A DNA stretch of 17,061 nt from Methanoregulaceae archaeon (GCA_025453715.1 JALOPT010000011.1:1-17061); one strand, 5' to 3'; numbered from the stretch's first letter, positions 1-8,015 are shown. A program made the numbers and translations. The notes: generated from the letters alone by a model not told the origin.

Positions 1-111
1 TCTGATAATAGTATTACTTTTTTAAAATTGCTCCGGGGAGATTTTAGGGCATTTCTACAGGCCTGGATAACATCTGAAACCCCCCCGATATGTCTCAGGA
101 AATCTCAACAG

Positions 112-133
112 GTCAGAAAAAGATAAAAAAATG
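112..133 (-). terminator. T-rich terminator of the L7Ae-S28e-L24e-ndk operon
   Basis: Read on the minus strand, a run of seven T (131-125) and a second run of five T (121-117) lie 18 to 32 bases after the ndk stop codon. Oligo-T runs without a strong stem are the usual archaeal termination signal. No coding start follows within the window, so the operon appears to end here. Confidence 0.55.
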
Positions 134-148
134 ATTAATCCTGCCCGG

Positions 149-598
149 TCACTCGTAGAGGACCGGCTCGTCAATCCGGGTGTAACTGACGAGATTATCT
201 GCAGTGAAATGGATTGCGATCTCGCGGTTTGCACTTTCAACCGAATCAGAAGCGTGGATAACGTTTCTCCCGATATCAAGGCCAAAATCCCCGCGGATTG
301 TCCCGGGTGCAGCTTCTGCCGGGTTCGTCGCACCTATTACGGTACGCACAATCTTCACGGCGTTCTTCCCTTCCCAGACCATGAGAAATACCGGCCCGCT
401 CATGATGTATTTTTTCAGGGAATTGAAAAACGGTTTCTGCTGGTGTTCCTTGTACTGCTCGATCACACATTTGTCAGGCATGAGCTCAAAGCGTGCTGCC
501 ACGAGCTTCAGTCCCTTGGATTCAAGCCGTCCGACCGCTTCGCCAACAAGTCCTCTCTGGACCCCGTCTGGCTTGACCATCACAAAAGTGCGTTCCAA
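149..598 (-). CDS. ndk: Nucleoside diphosphate kinase
   Basis: This cytosolic enzyme transfers the gamma phosphate of ATP to other nucleoside diphosphates through a phosphohistidine, which balances NTP and dNTP pools. The 149-residue protein has the usual length of the family. It shows the N-terminal MVKPDGVQRGL motif (Lys9), the glycine-rich GTIRGDFG segment near residues 99-106, and the active-site NVIHASDS motif with catalytic His115. It is the last gene of a minus-strand operon after L7Ae, S28e and L24e, starting 6 bp after the L24e stop, an order common in Euryarchaeota. The initiation factor gene infB often follows in related genomes but does not start within the 148 bases left. Identification is secure from the motifs. 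Confidence 0.97.
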   Translation of the reverse strand: MERTFVMVKPDGVQRGLVGEAVGRLESKGLKLVAARFELMPDKCVIEQYKEHQQKPFFNSLKKYIMSGPVFLMVWEGKNAVKIVRTVIGATNPAEAAPGTIRGDFGLDIGRNVIHASDSVESANREIAIHFTADNLVSYTRIDEPVLYE

Positions 599-604
599 GG
601 CGGC

Positions 605-796
605 TCACTCCTTTCCGAGTGCCTTGCGGCCGGCGGCAGTCCATGCAACTTTGCGGGCCACGCGGCCGAGCTTGTAATTCTTCTGGCATTTTGTGCTGCA
701 GAAGTAAAACAGGCTCCCGTCTTTCCGAACGAAGAGCTTCCCGGTACCGGGTTCTACTGCTCCGCCACAGAAGGTACAGTTGCGCATTTCCACCAT
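605..796 (-). CDS. rpl24e: 50S ribosomal protein L24e
   Basis: This is a small zinc-ribbon protein of the archaeal large ribosomal subunit. Numbered from the chosen start, Cys7 and Cys10 (CTFC) and Cys33 and Cys37 (CSTKC) form the zinc site, and the MRNCTFCGG and EPGTGKLFVRKDG segments are typical of the family. I chose the ATG at 796 (protein beginning MVEMRN, 63 residues). It matches the usual archaeal start, and a purine-rich GAGGCGGTGA lies just upstream. A GTG at 805 would add three residues and overlap the S28e stop by 4 bp. Either way the gene is translationally coupled to S28e. Confidence 0.93.
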   Translation of the reverse strand: MVEMRNCTFCGGAVEPGTGKLFVRKDGSLFYFCSTKCQKNYKLGRVARKVAWTAAGRKALGKE

Positions 797-801
797 TCTG
801 C

Positions 802-1011
802 TCACCGCCTCGATAGTTTCTTTGCTTCGCGCTCGGTCTCGAGGAGCATCAGTACATCGCCTTCACGGATTGGACCTACCGTATTGCGGGTGATAATACG
901 ACCCTTGTTGATCCCGTCAAGGATCCGGCATTTTACCTGCATCGCCTCGCCATGCATTCCGGTTGAGCCGATCACCTCGATCACCTCCGCGGGTGTTCCT
1001 TCGTCTGCCAT
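802..1011 (-). CDS. rps28e: 30S ribosomal protein S28e
   Basis: This is an archaeal/eukaryotic-type protein of the small ribosomal subunit, located near the mRNA exit region. The 69-residue protein has the family length, an OB-fold-like pattern with GSTGMHGEAMQVKCRIL near residues 15-31, and the highly conserved C-terminal LLETEREAKKL. It starts 7 bp after the L7Ae stop and its end touches the start of L24e, so the three ribosomal genes and ndk are probably one transcript. Identification is secure. Confidence 0.96.
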   Translation of the reverse strand: MADEGTPAEVIEVIGSTGMHGEAMQVKCRILDGINKGRIITRNTVGPIREGDVLMLLETEREAKKLSRR

Positions 1012-1018
1012 AATATCC

Positions 1019-1387
1019 TCACGCTCTCAGGTCAGTGACCTGCTTGACGATATCGTCAATAATTTCCTTTGCTTTTCCGGGTTTTACAATTGCAGCAGCA
1101 GCAGAGCCGACATCGAGACCGCTTGCGGCGCCGAGGTCATTCTGCTTGTTGATATACAAGTAGGGGATTTTTTTCTCATCACAGAGCGGGCCGAGGTGCA
1201 TCACGATCTCGGCTGGTTCCACGTCTGCACCGATCAGGACAAGAGTTGCAATGCTTCTTTCGATGGCTTTTGTTGCCTCATTTGAACCCTTCTTGATCTT
1301 ACCGGTGTCTCTTGCGATCTCGAGCGCCTCAAGCGCTTTATTCTGAATCTCTTCAGGTACCTGGAATTTAACAAATGCGTTTGCCAT
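1019..1387 (-). CDS. rpl7ae: 50S ribosomal protein L7Ae (kink-turn binding protein)
   Basis: L7Ae is a ribosomal protein that also binds kink-turns in box C/D and H/ACA guide RNAs and in archaeal RNase P RNA. The 122-residue protein shows the RNA-binding KKGSNEATKAIERS segment (about residues 32-45), the LVLIGADVEPAEIVMHLGPLC core, and the IPYLYINKQNDLGAASG motif (about 74-90) that contacts the kink-turn. It is the first gene of the operon. GAGGTGA lies 3 bases before the ATG, and a TATA-like element lies about 65 bases upstream. The leader carries repeated UGAUGA/CUGA sequences that resemble box C/D elements, which would suit autoregulation by L7Ae; that part is an inference. Confidence 0.96.
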   Translation of the reverse strand: MANAFVKFQVPEEIQNKALEALEIARDTGKIKKGSNEATKAIERSIATLVLIGADVEPAEIVMHLGPLCDEKKIPYLYINKQNDLGAASGLDVGSAAAAIVKPGKAKEIIDDIVKQVTDLRA

Positions 1388-1446
1388 AACTCACCTCATT
1401 CAGGAGTAGCGTCTCCCTCATCACTCATCAGTCAGCGACGATGTAG

Positions 1447-1460
1447 CCATATTATTTTAA
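1447..1460 (-). promoter_or_regulatory. TATA-like promoter element of the L7Ae operon
   Basis: On the minus strand the sequence TTAAAATAATATGG forms an A/T-rich box centred near 1455. The usual archaeal spacing of about 25 bases would put transcription start near 1430, giving a leader of roughly 43 bases before the L7Ae ATG. The position is inferred from spacing only. The whole gap 1388-1569 holds no credible gene, and I see no clear T-run on the minus strand to end the DUF2298 transcript arriving from upstream. Confidence 0.4.
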
Positions 1461-1569
1461 CAGGAGTGGCAATAAAGGTTTGTTATCCTCTTCCTGACCC
1501 CTCTTTAATTGCAGGCCATTAATGCAGTTTTTTCGAAATTGGAATAGAATAATTCGTTGTTAGAGGATA

Positions 1570-3720
1570 TCAATATACTGGGGCAGGCGTACGCGGTGTA
1601 TAAATTATCACATCTGCGTGTCTAAATACCGGAATAATATCAGCCGAATCAAGGTTAACGCGGTACCTGGATCGTTCAAAATCCCCAACGTACAACAGCG
1701 TGGCATTATATTTCTTCATCAGAGCAACCGTCTCCTCCGGGTTTTCATACATGGCCCGGACATCGTTCATCCGGGTCCCGTACCATCCTGAAGTATCACC
1801 GCGCCACATGAACTCGTGGAATGGCCAGCCGATAATGGTCGGTATACCGGTAAATGAAGAAACTCTTGAATAGTAGGTATAATCGCCACTTTCTGCTTCA
1901 ACAATAGTAATATTCCCGGGCAGGGTGCGCAGCCACGCAAGTGCTGCAGCATCACCCGGGTGGCTGGCATTAATGTAGGCAAGACCATCAAGCGACCTGG
2001 GACCTTCGATCATTGTCGCCGGTATGACCAGCGGTGTAAGGATAAAACTGATCCCGATGACCAGGACGAGGCTGCTCCGGGCATACCCTGAAATTGTCAG
2101 CGGCCGGACCCACCTGGCAAGCATCCTTCCAAGCATCGAAAACCCCGAAGCCCCAAGTAAAAGCCATGCAGCAAAATAGAACTTGAACACGGTGTTCATC
2201 CGGTAATAAACATCCCCCATGTTGTCCCGTAGGTAGAAAAACTCGCAGAAGATGATAATTACCAGACCTGCAATTGCAAGAATTTCCACCGGGTCAGGCC
2301 TCCAGCGTGTGACCAGGTAAATGAGCGGGAGCAGGGCGACTGCCGCTGAAAGGTAACCGGCAAGGGCAAACGGGAGCGCAAAAAGGATGAGCCAGGGTCG
2401 TTTTGCGATATCCCTCCAAAGGTAGGCGATGAAGATCAGGAGGAATATCCCATGCACCAGCAGGAATTCCGGGAGGCCGGTCGGGGAGAAAACAATCCCA
2501 ATACCCTGTACTCCCTGGGTGTTCAGCTGGAAATAGAACGGAACCCATAGCAGGACTGAGAGGGGTGGCACGATGAACAGGAAGCCCCACGGGGTGTCAG
2601 CGATACGACCGGGCTGTTTCCCGAGTATTGTGAATAATTCTCTGACTGCATTTACTACACATGCCCCTGCAGTCCTTACCCGAATTGAAATTTTCTCAAA
2701 AGGTCCGGATAAACTGGCAGGGCTGTTGAACCCTGCCTTGTGAATTGTCACGTACCATACCAGTACCCCGATAAGGACCATGAATGGTGCGTAGATGAGG
2801 ATGTCCCAGGTGTTGATCAACGGCATTGCCCCAAGGGAAAGAGCGGACAGTCCTATGACGCACCAGCGTCCCTGGCACGAAAGACTCTCCCATCGTTTCA
2901 AAGAAAATACCAGGAGGAATATGAAAAACACCTGGTTGAACATGCCGATCAGGTGGGGGTGGACATCACCCCAGAGGAGTGAGAAGAGCGGGAACTCATT
3001 GATGGCATTCGGTATTGTCCGGGTACTGTTCCAGAAGAGCGATCCCGCTGGCGTTCCCCGGATGGCCTCGTATAAAAACGATGGGTTAACAATCAGGAAT
3101 GTCGCCAGCGGGAGCCACCTGAAGCGTTCAAGGAGGAGGTGACCGAGAGCGTACATCGTTACCGCAGAAAGAGCGAATACGGTCGGGAGTGCAAGGTTGA
3201 ACACAATGCTGGACGGCGCCCCGCTAACAACTCCGAGTACCCCGATCATCCAGTATCCGAGGTAATAATAGACATTCATGTATCCCCCGGAAAACCAGGG
3301 ATCAAGCGGGGGCACTACCGGGTCACGCATCACTGATGCGATGAACCCGTGGTCCATGAATTTCTCTGCAAACGAGATTGAAGGGTTTACGAACCGCACA
3401 TTGAGCATGAACAGGAAGCATACCAGGAACAGGAATTCCCATTTCCACTCCCCCCTTGCGCTGTCCAATGAGTATTCCCGGCGGTACAGGGCGACAAGGA
3501 ACAGGAGAATAAACGGGACCAGTGCAACCTGTACCGGGACCCGTACAAGCCCACAATACCATGAAATCAGGGTGAACAGCAAAACTGATGCCGGGAATGC
3601 CACGGGAAATGCAAGGTCCCCTATTGATTTTTTAAGGTACGGCCAGAGCGAGAGCTGGAGGAGCGTAAGGATAAGCAGCCAGGAAATTACCGAAAGGACC
3701 TGAATATCAGCGCCCGGCAT
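1570..3720 (-). CDS. DUF2298 (TIGR03662, YYY-type) multi-pass membrane protein
   Basis: This large integral membrane protein belongs to the DUF2298/Chlor_Arch_YYY family, known in archaea and Chloroflexi and probably a GT-C-like glycosyltransferase, although no activity is proven. Numbered from the chosen ATG (716 residues), it has hydrophobic helices from residue 5 to about 570, a PPLDPWFSGGYMNVYYYLG motif (about 137-155), NEFPLFSLLWGDVHPH (about 241-256), RMNTVFKFY (about 507-515), and a soluble C-terminal domain with EAESGDYTYYSR near 608-619. The ATG at 3720 is preceded by GGAGG. A TTG at 3741 in the same frame would extend it by seven residues. The start lies 14 bp inside the flippase-like gene, so it is the last gene of a coupled four-gene operon. 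Its sister family TIGR03663 is encoded at 9729-11516. Confidence 0.87.
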   Translation of the reverse strand: MPGADIQVLSVISWLLILTLLQLSLWPYLKKSIGDLAFPVAFPASVLLFTLISWYCGLVRVPVQVALVPFILLFLVALYRREYSLDSARGEWKWEFLFLVCFLFMLNVRFVNPSISFAEKFMDHGFIASVMRDPVVPPLDPWFSGGYMNVYYYLGYWMIGVLGVVSGAPSSIVFNLALPTVFALSAVTMYALGHLLLERFRWLPLATFLIVNPSFLYEAIRGTPAGSLFWNSTRTIPNAINEFPLFSLLWGDVHPHLIGMFNQVFFIFLLVFSLKRWESLSCQGRWCVIGLSALSLGAMPLINTWDILIYAPFMVLIGVLVWYVTIHKAGFNSPASLSGPFEKISIRVRTAGACVVNAVRELFTILGKQPGRIADTPWGFLFIVPPLSVLLWVPFYFQLNTQGVQGIGIVFSPTGLPEFLLVHGIFLLIFIAYLWRDIAKRPWLILFALPFALAGYLSAAVALLPLIYLVTRWRPDPVEILAIAGLVIIIFCEFFYLRDNMGDVYYRMNTVFKFYFAAWLLLGASGFSMLGRMLARWVRPLTISGYARSSLVLVIGISFILTPLVIPATMIEGPRSLDGLAYINASHPGDAAALAWLRTLPGNITIVEAESGDYTYYSRVSSFTGIPTIIGWPFHEFMWRGDTSGWYGTRMNDVRAMYENPEETVALMKKYNATLLYVGDFERSRYRVNLDSADIIPVFRHADVIIYTPRTPAPVY

Positions 3721-4684
3721 TGTCCTCCAGTCCTTTTCCAAGTTCCTTGTTGAACGCTGATTTTATTGTTGAGATTACCCAGTCGCCAAGGTAGTAGATG
3801 GAAATAACACCCCCGATAAGTGTGACCAGGTTCTTGATCAGGTGGTCAGTCACGGCAATGAGGAATGCCAGGGCTGGCTCCACACCTGCGAGTTGCAGGA
3901 CAAGAGCTACGGCCAGCTCGTATGTCCCGACACCACCAGGTGTCAGCGGGACTGCTTTCACGAGGTTCCCGATAACAATTGCGAGAATTACAACAGGTAA
4001 CCCGATACTCTGTCCGAACATGTAGACAACAAAGATACATACCCCGATATCGAGCAGCCAGATAACGACAGAAAGTATCGAGAACTGGAGTAGTGACCGT
4101 ATACTGAGTGAGGCCTTCCGTACCTCCTCGAGCATGGTCAGGATTAGCCTGATATATTTATTTTCAGACTTCACCCGCCCGAGGGCGATCAGGACGACCA
4201 TGAATGCCGCCCCGATAATAAGCGGGGCCACGATCACCCAGTAAAACCATTGTGGCACGTTCAGGACGAAGGGGAGCATCAGCACCCCAAGGAGCGCGAC
4301 CATGATGATATCGAAAAGCCTCTCCACGACGAGGGATGAAATACCGGTAGATACGGATGTATTATACTCATGCTTCAGGATGAAAATCCTGACAAGGTCA
4401 CCAAGACGGGCCGGGATCACGAGGTTTGCCGTCTGGGAAACAAATATGCAGGCCGTCGAAACCAGTATCCCTGCCGGGACCCGGAGGCTTTTCAGGATAC
4501 CCATATACCGGGCGCCACGTAGTATCCACGCTAGGAGGCAGACGAGTACGGCAGGGACTATATAAAGCGGGATTACATGCCGGAGTGCGATAAGCAGCTC
4601 GTCCCACACCGAAAGCAGCATGTAGATAATAATTCCGGCGGCAATAAGCGTGGGAATGACAATCGCACTAATCTTTTTGAACAT
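3707..4684 (-). CDS. LPG_synthase_TM / flippase-like membrane protein (AglD C-terminal half-like)
   Basis: This 325-residue integral membrane protein has about eight hydrophobic helices and no soluble catalytic domain. The NLVIPARLGDLVR (87-99), ERLFDI (121-126) and PLTPGGVGTYE (246-256) motifs are hallmarks of the lysylphosphatidylglycerol-synthase transmembrane family (PF03706/UPF0104). In archaea that domain often accompanies dolichol-phosphate glycosyltransferases; in Haloferax AglD it is fused behind the GT2 domain. Here the GT2 gene is separate and its end overlaps this start by 17 bp, so the pair may act as a split AglD-like unit that moves or presents a lipid-linked sugar at the membrane. 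The family is secure; the flippase role is inferred. Confidence 0.88.
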   Translation of the reverse strand: MFKKISAIVIPTLIAAGIIIYMLLSVWDELLIALRHVIPLYIVPAVLVCLLAWILRGARYMGILKSLRVPAGILVSTACIFVSQTANLVIPARLGDLVRIFILKHEYNTSVSTGISSLVVERLFDIIMVALLGVLMLPFVLNVPQWFYWVIVAPLIIGAAFMVVLIALGRVKSENKYIRLILTMLEEVRKASLSIRSLLQFSILSVVIWLLDIGVCIFVVYMFGQSIGLPVVILAIVIGNLVKAVPLTPGGVGTYELAVALVLQLAGVEPALAFLIAVTDHLIKNLVTLIGGVISIYYLGDWVISTIKSAFNKELGKGLEDNAGR

Positions 4685-5384
4685 TGAGCCGCCACCACAA
4701 TCGCAAAACCGAGAGCCCCATACCGGTTACATCACTCTTCCGGACTGTTGTTCCGGGCCCCTGTTCCCAGTGTACCGGGAACTCGAAGATCCGGTATCCC
4801 TTCCGCTGTGCCCTGACCAGGATCTCGGTATCCCAGAACCAGTGATGCTCCCTGACCTTTTCTGCAAGTAGCAGGACCCGTTCACGGCGAAACGATTTGA
4901 ACCCGCACTGGTGGTCATGGAGCCTGCTCCGGAGGACAAACCTGACCAGGAAATTATAGCCCCTGCTGGCGAATTCCCTCCCCCCGGTCCGTTTAATCCG
5001 GCTTTCGGGGAGAAGCCTTGACCCAGTCGAAATATCATAGCCCCCCTGTATCGCAAGGACCAGTTCACGCAGGTGTTCCATACCTGTAGCAAGGTCGACA
5101 TCATAATACAGCACAACAGGTGCGGATGTCTCACGAAATGCACGGTTCAGGGCCCTCCCCCGTCCGAGACGCTCGTCACTGTGGAGGAGACGGACACGAG
5201 GCTCCTTCATGCTGATCTCCCTCACCAGATCTGCACTCCCGTCAGTGCTGCCATCCTCAGCTATGATCAGTTCAAAATCAGGTGTGATTTCCCCAAGGTA
5301 TTGCAGGGAAACGGGGATTGCACGCTCCAGTGCCTTCCGGTCATTATATACCGGTATGACGGCAGCGATGGCAGGGGCTGTCAT
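4668..5384 (-). CDS. GT2 family glycosyltransferase, dolichyl-phosphate sugar synthase type
   Basis: This 238-residue soluble glycosyltransferase has a GT-A fold and probably charges a polyprenyl phosphate with a sugar from a nucleotide donor at the cytoplasmic face of the membrane. It has AVIPVYND (8-15) at the first strand, AEDGSTDGS (42-50), the metal-binding DVD at 95-97 in a YYDVDLAT context, and the Alg5/AglD-type signatures HDHQCGFKSF (156-165) and WFWDTEILVRAQ (182-193). It has no transmembrane segment of its own. Its ATG overlaps the stop of the FAD oxidoreductase gene by 4 bp (ATGA), and its end overlaps the flippase-like gene, so all are translationally coupled. The sugar transferred cannot be read from sequence. 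Confidence 0.92.
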   Translation of the reverse strand: MTAPAIAAVIPVYNDRKALERAIPVSLQYLGEITPDFELIIAEDGSTDGSADLVREISMKEPRVRLLHSDERLGRGRALNRAFRETSAPVVLYYDVDLATGMEHLRELVLAIQGGYDISTGSRLLPESRIKRTGGREFASRGYNFLVRFVLRSRLHDHQCGFKSFRRERVLLLAEKVREHHWFWDTEILVRAQRKGYRIFEFPVHWEQGPGTTVRKSDVTGMGLSVLRLWWRLNVQKD

Positions 5385-6610
5385 TCTCCGGCCTCCTGGT
5401 CAATCACGCCTGCGACGCCGAACCCGGCCTGGACTGACCCCTCCATACTCCTCTCAGGATAATTTGGCGCCGAAAACATGCCTGCCATGTAGAGCCCTGT
5501 TTCACCGTATGATGGGATCAGCCGGTGGAACCCGGTAGTATAAACCGGTCCGGCAAATGGGTCAACAGCAAGTTTATGCCAGTGGACTGCCTCGTCAGGA
5601 ACAGAAAATCTCCTGCAGAAGTCCCCGATCATTACCTTGTCGAGGCCCGGGGTGACAGTCCCTGAAAAATACGATGCCAGGTACAGGATATGTTCCCCGT
5701 ACCGTTCAGGAGGAATAAAATTTGTATGGGAGACAACAGCCCCATAGGGGGCCTGGTCCTTCATATTGAGCCAGTAAATATTATCAGTGACATCACGGTC
5801 AAGGCCGATAGTCATGCAGGCCGCACCCTGATAGGGGATTTCAGGTAACTCAGGTCCACCGATCCGCTGTAGCTGGCCTGGCGGAATTGTTGAGATGACG
5901 GCATCATAGTTCTCACCATTGACGCTCCATGAGTTCCCTGCTTTTACGAGTGATGTTGCCGGAGTATTGTACCGTATCCGTGTTCCCCTGGTTGAAATCG
6001 CAGAGACAAGTGAATCAACAAGCAGGTGGAAACCCCCGTTCAGGTATCCGAGCCGTTCACCGGCAATGCCCCGGTCTGACCTGATTTTAATCCTGCTTAC
6101 CAGCCAGGCTGCCGATACTTCAGAGCGCCGCTCTCCGAACTTGCTGCGAAGTAATGGTTCGAAGAATGAAGTATACACCCGTTTCCCGATGTGCCTTACG
6201 ATGAAATCTTCTGCGGTTACCGAATCGAGTGGCAGGGTGTCCATTTTTTTTGCCCTCATGGTGAGCAGTGCGAGCCGGGCCTTGTCTGCAAGGCCAAGTT
6301 CCGGGTAACGGAGGATTTCTGAAGGGGTCGTCAGCGGGTAAATGGTGCCACCTGCAAAATAACCCGTCGTTCCGCTTCTCCATTCAAGGTTACCTGAAAG
6401 ACCAAGCTTGTCAAATAGCGAGATTAGTGCATGATCACCTGAAAAGCAGTGGTGGTAATATTTCTCGATCCAGTACTGTCCCACCTGGTACGAGGAGAGG
6501 CAGCCCCCCGGTGTGGAGGTCTTCTCCAAAATGTCGATATCATGCCTGCCGGAGAGCGCGTATGCCGATGTAAGGCCGGTCAGTCCTCCGCCAATAATAC
6601 AGATCTTCAT
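5381..6610 (-). CDS. NAD(P)/FAD-dependent oxidoreductase (amine oxidase / protoporphyrinogen-oxidase-like fold)
   Basis: This flavoprotein has an N-terminal dinucleotide-binding motif, MKICIIGGGLTGLTSAYAL, with GGGLTG at residues 7-12, the ribose-binding acid near residue 29 (ILEK) and PGGCLSS after it. Near the C-terminus, GLYMAGMFSAPNYPERSMEGSVQAG matches the second FAD-contact region of this superfamily. The 409-residue length fits. I chose the ATG at 6610 because the Rossmann strand starts there. An ATG at 6655 would add 15 residues rich in Cys and Ser that do not look like the family. It is the first gene of the glycan operon, overlapping the GT2 gene by 4 bp. The substrate is unknown; a lipid-linked sugar or polyprenol is a guess from context, and haem biosynthesis is less likely here. 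Confidence 0.83.
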   Translation of the reverse strand: MKICIIGGGLTGLTSAYALSGRHDIDILEKTSTPGGCLSSYQVGQYWIEKYYHHCFSGDHALISLFDKLGLSGNLEWRSGTTGYFAGGTIYPLTTPSEILRYPELGLADKARLALLTMRAKKMDTLPLDSVTAEDFIVRHIGKRVYTSFFEPLLRSKFGERRSEVSAAWLVSRIKIRSDRGIAGERLGYLNGGFHLLVDSLVSAISTRGTRIRYNTPATSLVKAGNSWSVNGENYDAVISTIPPGQLQRIGGPELPEIPYQGAACMTIGLDRDVTDNIYWLNMKDQAPYGAVVSHTNFIPPERYGEHILYLASYFSGTVTPGLDKVMIGDFCRRFSVPDEAVHWHKLAVDPFAGPVYTTGFHRLIPSYGETGLYMAGMFSAPNYPERSMEGSVQAGFGVAGVIDQEAGE

Positions 6611-6830
6611 GATATCGCTGATACAGCAGGAACAGGATGGTCCCTGCCTGATCATTCTCCCTATAGTATTAACAAAACGGGGATAAAAAAGGCTCTGGCC
6701 CTGACTATTGACAGAATAGCGGCTCCGGGCCGTTTGGGGTTATAAGAAAGTATTTGAACTCCGGACAGATAAGTTCTTAGAAGATAAAACTGATAATATA
6801 AGTCATAAACAGGCTGCCGGGAGTCATTTC
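6611..6830. promoter_or_regulatory. Divergent promoter region between the glycan operon and cetZ
   Basis: These 220 bases separate two diverging transcription units. For the minus strand, TTTTTTATCC (6690-6681) and a TTAATACTATAGG stretch (about 6671-6659) are candidate TATA boxes for the FAD oxidoreductase operon. For the plus strand, two A/T boxes are visible: GTTATAAGAAAG (about 6739-6750) and GATAATATAAG (6792-6802). The latter would leave a leader of only about 8 bases before cetZ, while the former would leave about 60 bases including the GGGAG at 6820. No ORF of credible quality lies in the gap. Confidence 0.4.
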
Positions 6831-8015
6831 ATGAAGATATTTTTTATTGGGTTTGGACAGGCGGGAGGCAAGATCGTGGATATGTTCCTCTCGGTTGACA
6901 AGCGGCTCGGCACGAAAAGCTTCAGGGGAATCGTTGTCAATACTGCAAGAACAGACCTGATGGGTTTAAAGACTGTACCCATGCGTGATCGTATCCTGAT
7001 CGGGCAGACTGTTGTGAAAGGACATGGCGTTGGAACGGATAATGCCGCAGGTGCCCGGATCACTCTTGACGAAGTAGATGGCATCATGAGTGCCATCGAC
7101 CGTGTGGGTACTCACGATGTAGACGCATTCATGATCGTTGCCGGGCTTGGTGGTGGTACCGGATCTGGTGGCACCCCTGTCCTTGCGAGAGAGTTGAAAA
7201 AAATTTACCAGGAACCGGTCTATGTCCTGGGTATCCTACCTGCCCCCGAAGAAGGAAGGCTCTATTCGTACAATGCCGCAAGGAGTTTAAAGACGATCAT
7301 CAACGAGGCTGACAACACCTTCCTTTTTGATAATTCAGCCTGGAAAAATGAGGGAGAAAGCGTTAAAAGTGCTTTCCAACGCCTGAACGATGAAATTGTG
7401 CGCCGGTTCGGGATTCTCTTCCGGGCGGGTGAGCCGGGTAAGTTTGGTGTTGGTGAGATGGTTGTTGATTCCAGTGAAATTATTAATACCCTCCGGGGCG
7501 GTGGTATCACAACAGTCGGGTACGCAATCAGCAGCGTTACTTCGAAAAAGGAACAAAAGAAAGTCGGAGCATTTATCACTACAATAAAAGACACAATTAT
7601 TCGTAAGGACCGCGAGGATGAAGGCCTTCTCGGTGAGGACAGGACCGCAAAAGTCATCTCCCTGGTAAGGCGGGCGATGCTCGGGAGACTCACGCTTCCC
7701 TGTGATTTCTCGACAGCAGAGAGAGCTCTTGTCCTTGTAGCGGGACCTCCGAATGAACTTGACCGGAAAGGGATCGAAAAGGCGAAAAGCTGGGTCGAAG
7801 AGAACATTGCCGGTGTTGAAGTCCGTGGTGGAGATTACCCGGTAAAAAGCGAATATGTTGCCGTTGTTGTAGTGCTTGCGAGCATCGGGAACGCACCACG
7901 CATCAGAGAACTCCTTGAAATTGCGAAAGAGACAAAAGATGATGTATATAAACCAGACAGGGGTAAAAAATCAACAATGTTCGAACAGGAGTCAATTGAA
8001 CCGCTGTTTGAGTGA
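6831..8015 (+). CDS. cetZ: CetZ-type tubulin/FtsZ superfamily GTPase
   Basis: This 394-residue protein is a tubulin-superfamily GTPase of the archaeal CetZ group, cytoskeletal proteins that in Haloferax control cell shape and motility rather than the division ring. It opens with MKIFFIGFGQAGGK, the CetZ-style T1 loop. The tubulin signature loop GGGTGSG is at 107-113, and a T5-like region with PAPEEGRLYSYNAARS spans about 138-152. Glu216 in the DSSEIINTL segment lies close to the T7 catalytic Glu described for CetZ1 (E218). The C-terminal domain carries LTLPCDFSTAERALVLVAGPP (about 287-307). The acidic tail ends EPLFE. It starts an apparent two-gene transcript with the membrane protein 12 bp downstream, divergent from the glycan operon. 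The family is secure; the cellular role is inferred. Confidence 0.93.
   Translation: MKIFFIGFGQAGGKIVDMFLSVDKRLGTKSFRGIVVNTARTDLMGLKTVPMRDRILIGQTVVKGHGVGTDNAAGARITLDEVDGIMSAIDRVGTHDVDAFMIVAGLGGGTGSGGTPVLARELKKIYQEPVYVLGILPAPEEGRLYSYNAARSLKTIINEADNTFLFDNSAWKNEGESVKSAFQRLNDEIVRRFGILFRAGEPGKFGVGEMVVDSSEIINTLRGGGITTVGYAISSVTSKKEQKKVGAFITTIKDTIIRKDREDEGLLGEDRTAKVISLVRRAMLGRLTLPCDFSTAERALVLVAGPPNELDRKGIEKAKSWVEENIAGVEVRGGDYPVKSEYVAVVVVLASIGNAPRIRELLEIAKETKDDVYKPDRGKKSTMFEQESIEPLFE

Noticed and set aside
131..1285. Plus-strand ORF of 384 codons
   Set aside because: It runs antisense through ndk, L24e, S28e and L7Ae, all of which are certain genes. Its translation is Ser/Arg/Cys-rich with no recognisable motif, as expected for a shadow frame.
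3278..3703. Plus-strand ORF of 141 codons
   Set aside because: It is wholly antisense to the DUF2298 gene, and its Arg/Asn/Ser/Thr-rich product lacks any domain.
6653..6655. ATG at 6655 as the FAD oxidoreductase start
   Set aside because: The extra 15 residues (Cys/Ser-rich) precede a canonical Rossmann start at MKICIIGGG, so the ATG at 6610 is preferred, although a leaderless start at 6655 cannot be excluded.
7262..7807. Minus-strand ORF of 181 codons
   Set aside because: It is antisense to cetZ with Ser/Arg/Pro-rich low-quality composition; cetZ is certain.
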